Below the pieces are notes generated by a model. The model worked only from the letters and a program-made list of their open reading frames with translations, ran no database searches and had not been told where the DNA came from. From contig WFOS01000079.1 of assembly GCA_015487975.1 (NCBI GenBank), positions 1 to 37,007 of the forward strand: a stretch of DNA of 37,007 nucleotides, in the 5' to 3' direction. This document shows positions 33,742-37,007 of the stretch, one piece after another. Position 1 is the stretch's first letter. Every line of letters begins with the position of its first letter. A program made the position numbers and the translations under genes. This DNA comes from Ardenticatena sp. (GTDB lineage Bacteria > Chloroflexota > Anaerolineae > Ardenticatenales > Ardenticatenaceae).

Positions 33742-34890
33742 CTATTCCATCTCGCGCAAGATACGACGCGCAATCACCAACCGCATGATTTCGCTCGTCC
33801 CCTCTCCAATTTGCGTCAGGCGATTGTCGCGATAGTAGCGTTCCACCGGAAACTCACGACTGTACCCCATGCCACCATGAATTTGAATCGCCTCGAAGCA
33901 GGCTTTTTCGGCGGCTTCACTCGCAAAAAGTTTTGCCATCGCGGCGGCTTTGGTGTAGGGCTGGCCAGTATCTTTCAAATGAGCCGCTTTGTAGATGAGC
34001 AACCGGGCAGCTTCCAGTAAGGTGGCCATATCGGCGAGTTTGAACTGAATGGCCTGAAAATCAGCGATGGGGTGCCCGAACGCATGGCGCTCTTTGGCAT
34101 ACGAGACCGCTGCTTCATACGCCGCACGCCCCAGTCCCAACGCCATTGCGGCAATACTGATACGCCCTCCATCCAGCGTCTTCATGAATTGAATGAAACC
34201 TTTGTTTTCCTCACCCAGCATGTTCTCCGCCGGCACCCGACAATCCTCGAAGAAGAGCTGCGACGTAACCGAGCCCTTCAATCCCATCTTGGGCTCGTTC
34301 TTGCCCACTTTGAAACCCGGATTGTCGGCTTCGATGATGAAATTCGAGATACCATGATGCCCAGCCTCGGGGTCGGTGACGGCCGCGACTACGATGAAAT
34401 CTGCCACGCCACCGTTCGTAATCCACATCTTCTGCCCATTGATGACCCATTCGTTGCCGTCGCGCACCGCGCGCGTTTTCAAGCGCGAGGCATCCGACCC
34501 CGCGTGTGGTTCGGTCAACCCAAAGGCGCCAATGGCCTTTCCACTCGCCAGTGGCACGAGATATTTGCGCTTCTGCTCTTCGGTGCCGAACATGTAGATA
34601 GGGTTGCATGCCAACGAAACATGCGCCGCATAACTCAACGCCGTCGAGCCACAAGCAGCGGCAATTTCCTCCACGGCCAACGCATAACTGAGCGTATCAC
34701 CACCAGCGCCACCATATTCCTCGGGAAAGGGAAGCCCCATCAAACCCAATTCGGCCATGGCTGCGAAGTTTTCACGAGGGAATCGACCAGTTTCGTCCAC
34801 TTCTTTCGCACGAGGGGCAATCACGTCGCGGGCAAGTTCGCGCACAGTGTCGCGAATGAGGCGTTGCTCTTCACTGAGCGAGAAGTCCAT
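33742..34890 (-). CDS. acyl-CoA dehydrogenase
   Basis: This FAD enzyme oxidises acyl-CoA to trans-2-enoyl-CoA and passes electrons to ETF. The 382-residue protein has the normal N-terminal MDFSLSEEQ, the FAD-binding segment GAFGLTEPHAGSDA and KMWITNG, IQIHGGMGYSREFPVERYYRD near the C-terminus and GEGTSEIMRLVIARR, where the catalytic Glu is expected. Size and sequence are of the short- or branched-chain type. ATG 34890 is preferred over 34899, as AAGGAGG directly abuts the latter. The upstream zinc-ribbon gene ends 44 nt before it. Confidence 0.95.
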   Translation of the reverse strand: MDFSLSEEQRLIRDTVRELARDVIAPRAKEVDETGRFPRENFAAMAELGLMGLPFPEEYGGAGGDTLSYALAVEEIAAACGSTALSYAAHVSLACNPIYMFGTEEQKRKYLVPLASGKAIGAFGLTEPHAGSDASRLKTRAVRDGNEWVINGQKMWITNGGVADFIVVAAVTDPEAGHHGISNFIIEADNPGFKVGKNEPKMGLKGSVTSQLFFEDCRVPAENMLGEENKGFIQFMKTLDGGRISIAAMALGLGRAAYEAAVSYAKERHAFGHPIADFQAIQFKLADMATLLEAARLLIYKAAHLKDTGQPYTKAAAMAKLFASEAAEKACFEAIQIHGGMGYSREFPVERYYRDNRLTQIGEGTSEIMRLVIARRILREME

Positions 34891-34934
34891 AGGATTCATC
34901 CTCCTTGATTCTGTTGTTCCGAGGCACCATTCTG

Positions 34935-35156
34935 TTATAGCAACAACCAGACCAATGCGCCAATCAGCAACAATCCAATGACGAGGACACCGAGGGTCAA
35001 CAACAATGGTTCGAGCGCCAGCTTCCACACAGGCGGAGTGGGTTCGATGAGCTCATACCGTCCATCAGCGGTTTGGCGCATCAATTGCGCCCCACATGCT
35101 TCACACGTGGGTTGCACTGGCACCAGTTGCTTGCACTTGGGACAGACGGTCGGCAT
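34935..35156 (-). CDS. small zinc-ribbon protein with C-terminal membrane helix
   Basis: The 73-residue protein has two CxxC pairs, CPKC at 5-8 and CEAC at 18-21, giving a zinc ribbon, then a linker and one hydrophobic helix at about 49-72. It would be anchored in the membrane with the ribbon in the cytoplasm. ATG 35156 follows GGAGG, 5 nt away, and a TATAAT lies just upstream. Function unknown. Confidence 0.78.
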   Translation of the reverse strand: MPTVCPKCKQLVPVQPTCEACGAQLMRQTADGRYELIEPTPPVWKLALEPLLLTLGVLVIGLLLIGALVWLLL

Positions 35157-35174
35157 GGCTTCCTCCGCTCATCA

Positions 35175-35180
35175 ATTATA
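35175..35180 (-). promoter_or_regulatory. -10 element before the zinc-ribbon gene
   Basis: A perfect TATAAT on the minus strand lies 18 nt before ATG 35156. No good -35 is found at 16-18 bp (GTTGCT is the best), so this is a moderate call. It would let the zinc ribbon and the acyl-CoA dehydrogenase be transcribed apart from the NrtR gene. Confidence 0.45.
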
Positions 35181-35201
35181 CCTATCCGTAATGGCTAGCA
35201 A

Positions 35202-35786
35202 CTAGACGTGCCACCGATGCACAACGACCTGCAACAACACTTCGGACAGAAAAGCAAGCCGCGCCAGGTCGAACTGGTCAGGTGCGAGGGTGGCCTGGGC
35301 ATAAAAGATTTCAGCCAGCTCGGCGCACTTTCGTCGAACACGGCGCACATGTGGATGAGAAGAGGCAAGTTCGTGGTGCAGAAGCGCTAGCGCCGCCTGG
35401 GCATCGTGAATATCGGTTCGGTCGCGCAGGTGATGGGCTTTGCGTGCGGTATCGAAGTGCTGTGCCAGTGCCAGTACGGCGCGGTGCAGCGCCACTGTCG
35501 AAAGTTCTGGTTCATGCGCCACGGGGGGAAGCAAGGCAGGATCAAGCGTCGCCAGTGTTTGTGCCCCTGTACGCAACGCCTGCGCGAGCGCCAGCCAGTC
35601 GGTCGTGGCAGCATCGGGCCTGTTGACGATACGCTGCGCGTCGAGCAGCGCGCGGTGCTCATCGCGCAATAGCGCCAGGCGAGCTTCGACTTCCGCATCT
35701 CCCAACTCGGCACGACGTGCTTCCAGGGCGGCCATTTCCCGTTCCAGCGCCTTCAAGCGGGCACGTTGGGCGGCAGTGCGTGCCAT
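35202..35786 (-). CDS. coiled-coil protein of unknown function
   Basis: The 194-residue protein begins with an Ala/Arg/Glu-rich coiled coil (about 1-50, with AREMAALEARRAEL-like heptads) and continues as an all-helical domain with several His and Arg residues (HHLRDRTDIHDAQAAL, HPHVRRVRRKCAELAEIFY). No signal peptide, membrane helix or catalytic motif was recognised. ATG 35786 has AAAGGAG 6 nt upstream and lies 12 nt after the NrtR-like stop, so the two are cotranscribed. Confidence 0.72.
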   Translation of the reverse strand: MARTAAQRARLKALEREMAALEARRAELGDAEVEARLALLRDEHRALLDAQRIVNRPDAATTDWLALAQALRTGAQTLATLDPALLPPVAHEPELSTVALHRAVLALAQHFDTARKAHHLRDRTDIHDAQAALALLHHELASSHPHVRRVRRKCAELAEIFYAQATLAPDQFDLARLAFLSEVLLQVVVHRWHV

Positions 35787-35798
35787 CTGCTGCTCCTT

Positions 35799-36479
35799 TT
35801 AGGGAAAAAGACGGCGGGCAGTGCTCTCCACGGTTGCTTCGCGGCGGAACCGATAGAGCCGTGCAGGGCGATGCCCCCCTGACTTGAATGCATCGGTTTC
35901 TTCCAAAATCCCCGCTGCCAACACTTTTCGTCGGAAATTGCGTTTGTCAAGTTGCTCGCGCAAGATGGTTTCGTACGCCATTTGCAGTTCGGTCAACGTG
36001 AACGTTTCGGGCAGAAGTTGAAACCCCACAGCCGTGTATTCGAGTTTGTAACGCAGGCGTTGGAGTGCATACGCCAAAATATCGGCATGGTCGAATGCCA
36101 GTGGCGGCGGTTCGTACGCAGGCCACCACCCCCGTTCACTGGAACGTGGGCTTTGCACATCCAGCGGCAGACGGTCGGCGCTCACCAGCGCAAAATAGGC
36201 CACTGTCACAACCCGCTGGCGTGGGTCGCGGTCGGGATGACCGAATGTGTACAGCTGTTCAAGGTACACATCCGTCGCGCCACTTTCTTCATACAGCACG
36301 CGCCGTGCGGCATCTTCCAAAGATTCCTGGGGGTGAACGAAGCCCCCAGGGAGCGCCCACATACCAGCAAATGGCTCGCGTCGCCGACGAATGAGCAACA
36401 CTTTCAGCGCATTGTCCAGCAGGGTAAAAATGACAACGTCCACAGTCAAAGCAATACGTTGATCGAAACATTCAGACAT
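35799..36479 (-). CDS. nrtR: NrtR-like Nudix regulator
   Basis: The 226-residue protein has an N-terminal Nudix domain and a C-terminal winged helix (about 160-226), the design of the NrtR repressors of NAD metabolism. The Nudix box starts GFVHPQE but continues ARRVLYEESG, so the Glu of the usual RE pair is Val; this suggests weak or no hydrolysis and binding of an ADP-ribose-like effector instead. The C-terminal LDKRNFRRKVL and RPARLYRF are typical of NrtR. No NAD gene lies nearby, so its targets are unknown. No strong Shine-Dalgarno precedes ATG 36479. Confidence 0.88.
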   Translation of the reverse strand: MSECFDQRIALTVDVVIFTLLDNALKVLLIRRRREPFAGMWALPGGFVHPQESLEDAARRVLYEESGATDVYLEQLYTFGHPDRDPRQRVVTVAYFALVSADRLPLDVQSPRSSERGWWPAYEPPPLAFDHADILAYALQRLRYKLEYTAVGFQLLPETFTLTELQMAYETILREQLDKRNFRRKVLAAGILEETDAFKSGGHRPARLYRFRREATVESTARRLFP

Positions 36480-36501
36480 GGTTCTGCTTCTTGGGCTCTC
36501 T

Positions 36502-36528
36502 CTTATGGTGTCGGCCTGACACTTATGG
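36502..36528 (-). promoter_or_regulatory. palindrome and direct repeat upstream of the NrtR-like gene
   Basis: GTGTC-N5-GACAC (36508-36522) lies 29 nt before ATG 36479 and is flanked by two CTTATGG copies (36502-36508 and 36522-36528) on the plus strand, 20 bp apart. It may be an operator used by the regulator on its own gene. No database motif was compared. Confidence 0.4.
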
Positions 36529-36656
36529 TAACCAAGGAAAGAGGGAATGGCAATTGTACCACCATCCCTCACCGGCCCTGGTGATTCCCAAGATCGCTGC
36601 AAACAAGCGAAAAAGTGGCACAAGCCACGCAGGAAGCGCTGAGAGCATGTTGGCGT
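36529..36656. other. noncoding stretch between the NrtR promoter region and the repeats
   Basis: This contains a hairpin-capable GAGGGA...TCCCTC pair at 36541-36570. No gene, tRNA or other element was recognised. From 36657 on, the repeat-related sequence begins. Confidence 0.4.
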
Positions 36657-36690
36657 CCAACCACCCGTCTGTTTCCAGACCGACGGTTCC
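36657..36690. repeat. partial copy of the repeat end
   Basis: The 23 nt at 36657-36679 are identical to 36985-37007, and the continuation CCGACGGTTCC matches the left copy at 205-215 (CCGACGGCTCC). Only the 3-prime part of the repeat is present here, so it is a fragment or a nested unit. Confidence 0.7.
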
Positions 36691-36755
36691 AGCGCAACGA
36701 GGGATACAAACACACCCCGCCTGACCTCGAGAGGCACGCACGTCTGATGTTACTT

Positions 36756-36790
36756 CGAGGAGCGACGCACCTGCCAGGTGCGTCGCTCCT
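36756..36790. repeat. 16-bp perfect palindrome (REP-like hairpin)
   Basis: GAGGAGCGACGCACCT (36756-36771) and AGGTGCGTCGCTCCTC (36775-36790) form a perfect 16-bp stem with the 3-nt loop GCC. No T-run follows on either strand, so it is more like a repetitive palindrome than a terminator. It abuts the right repeat copy within 5 nt. Confidence 0.75.
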
Positions 36791-36794
36791 CAGG

Positions 36795-37007
36795 ACCAGT
36801 GGCCCCCGCCCTGCCCCTGCCACCAGCGTGTCGGCGGCCGAAGGCCCCCCTCGTGAGCCTTCACGCGCGATAAGCGACCAATACCAGCACGGCATCAGCC
36901 CAGCGCTCCACTCCCGTTCTCCCCGCCCCAAGACCATCAGCAACGGCGTGATGGTGTGGTACCCGAAACGCAGCACCTCGGCCACCAACCACCCGTCTGT
37001 TTCCAGA
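36795..37007. repeat. right copy of the ~205-bp dispersed repeat, cut by the window end
   Basis: Same orientation and order as 4-204, about 85 percent identical by eye, with a 4-nt insertion near the start and a 5-nt insertion near the end. CGTGA...TCACG stems are kept with different loops, and ACCATCA/TGATGGT forms a perfect 7-bp inverted repeat near 36933-36955. Confidence 0.75.

Noticed and set aside
36569..36988. A 139-codon minus-strand frame in the right repeat region
   Set aside because: The two copies of the repeat differ by indels that break the frame, so it is not coding.
1..37007. CRISPR arrays, tRNA or rRNA genes, insertion sequences, phage genes
   Set aside because: Intergenic regions were read for spaced direct repeats, cloverleaf arms and transposase-like frames; none was seen.

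Overview
The window reads like a chromosomal segment of a thermophilic or mesophilic member of the Chloroflexota, possibly the Ardenticatenales. This is inferred from the mix of SUF, CysO-type sulfur carrier, FabL and NrtR proteins and from the C-terminal FLPL-type tail on a secreted protein; no rRNA or other marker is present to prove it. Genes are dense, overlaps of 1-4 nt are common, Shine-Dalgarno sites are mostly good, and I see no transposase, phage gene, tRNA, rRNA or CRISPR array.

Layout. 1-204 is one copy of a noncoding repeat of about 205 bp; a second copy in the same orientation runs off the right end (36795-37007), so the window is bounded by repeats, as an assembly contig would be. 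409-2243 (+) carries glyA and a small membrane protein, ended by a strong terminator. 2513-7784 (+) is a tightly overlapped unit: MFS transporter, MazG-like protein, epoxide-hydrolase-like enzyme, msrA, TIM-barrel isomerase-like protein and an anchored protein of unknown function. It converges on a leftward unit (10499-7768) encoding an Fn3-like membrane protein, an HprK-like P-loop protein and a TPR L,D-transpeptidase.

10672-21187 (all minus) is a sulfur and iron-sulfur block. sufC-sufB-sufD is followed by a terminator, then by sufU2-sufS-sufU-Rieske-sufT. After that comes a promoter and a leader of about 370 nt with alternative pairings, then a rhodanese sulfurtransferase, a CysO-like ubiquitin-fold carrier, a rhodanese-MoeB fusion and a CysM-like cysteine synthase. 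Together the last four look like thiocarboxylate-dependent cysteine synthesis. The carrier ends Gly-Gly-Gln rather than Gly-Gly, and no JAMM protease is encoded nearby.

21371-29331 (minus) is one long operon from a consensus -10: CpXC zinc protein, hisB, hisH, hisA, hisF, an alkyltransferase-like protein, hisI, hisE, purH and a cNMP-binding HD-GYP protein. PurH consumes the AICAR that HisF/HisH releases, so histidine and purine synthesis are physically linked. 29422-31653 (minus) has a YihY-type membrane protein, FabL-type enoyl reductase and a Nudix hydrolase. 31966-33666 (+) is a secreted protein of six repeats. 33742-36479 (minus) has an acyl-CoA dehydrogenase, a tiny zinc-ribbon membrane protein, a coiled-coil protein and an NrtR-like regulator with a palindromic site upstream.

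The best candidates for something undescribed are the structured leader of the CysO/CysM operon, the GGQ-tailed carrier without its protease, and the repeat family at the ends.
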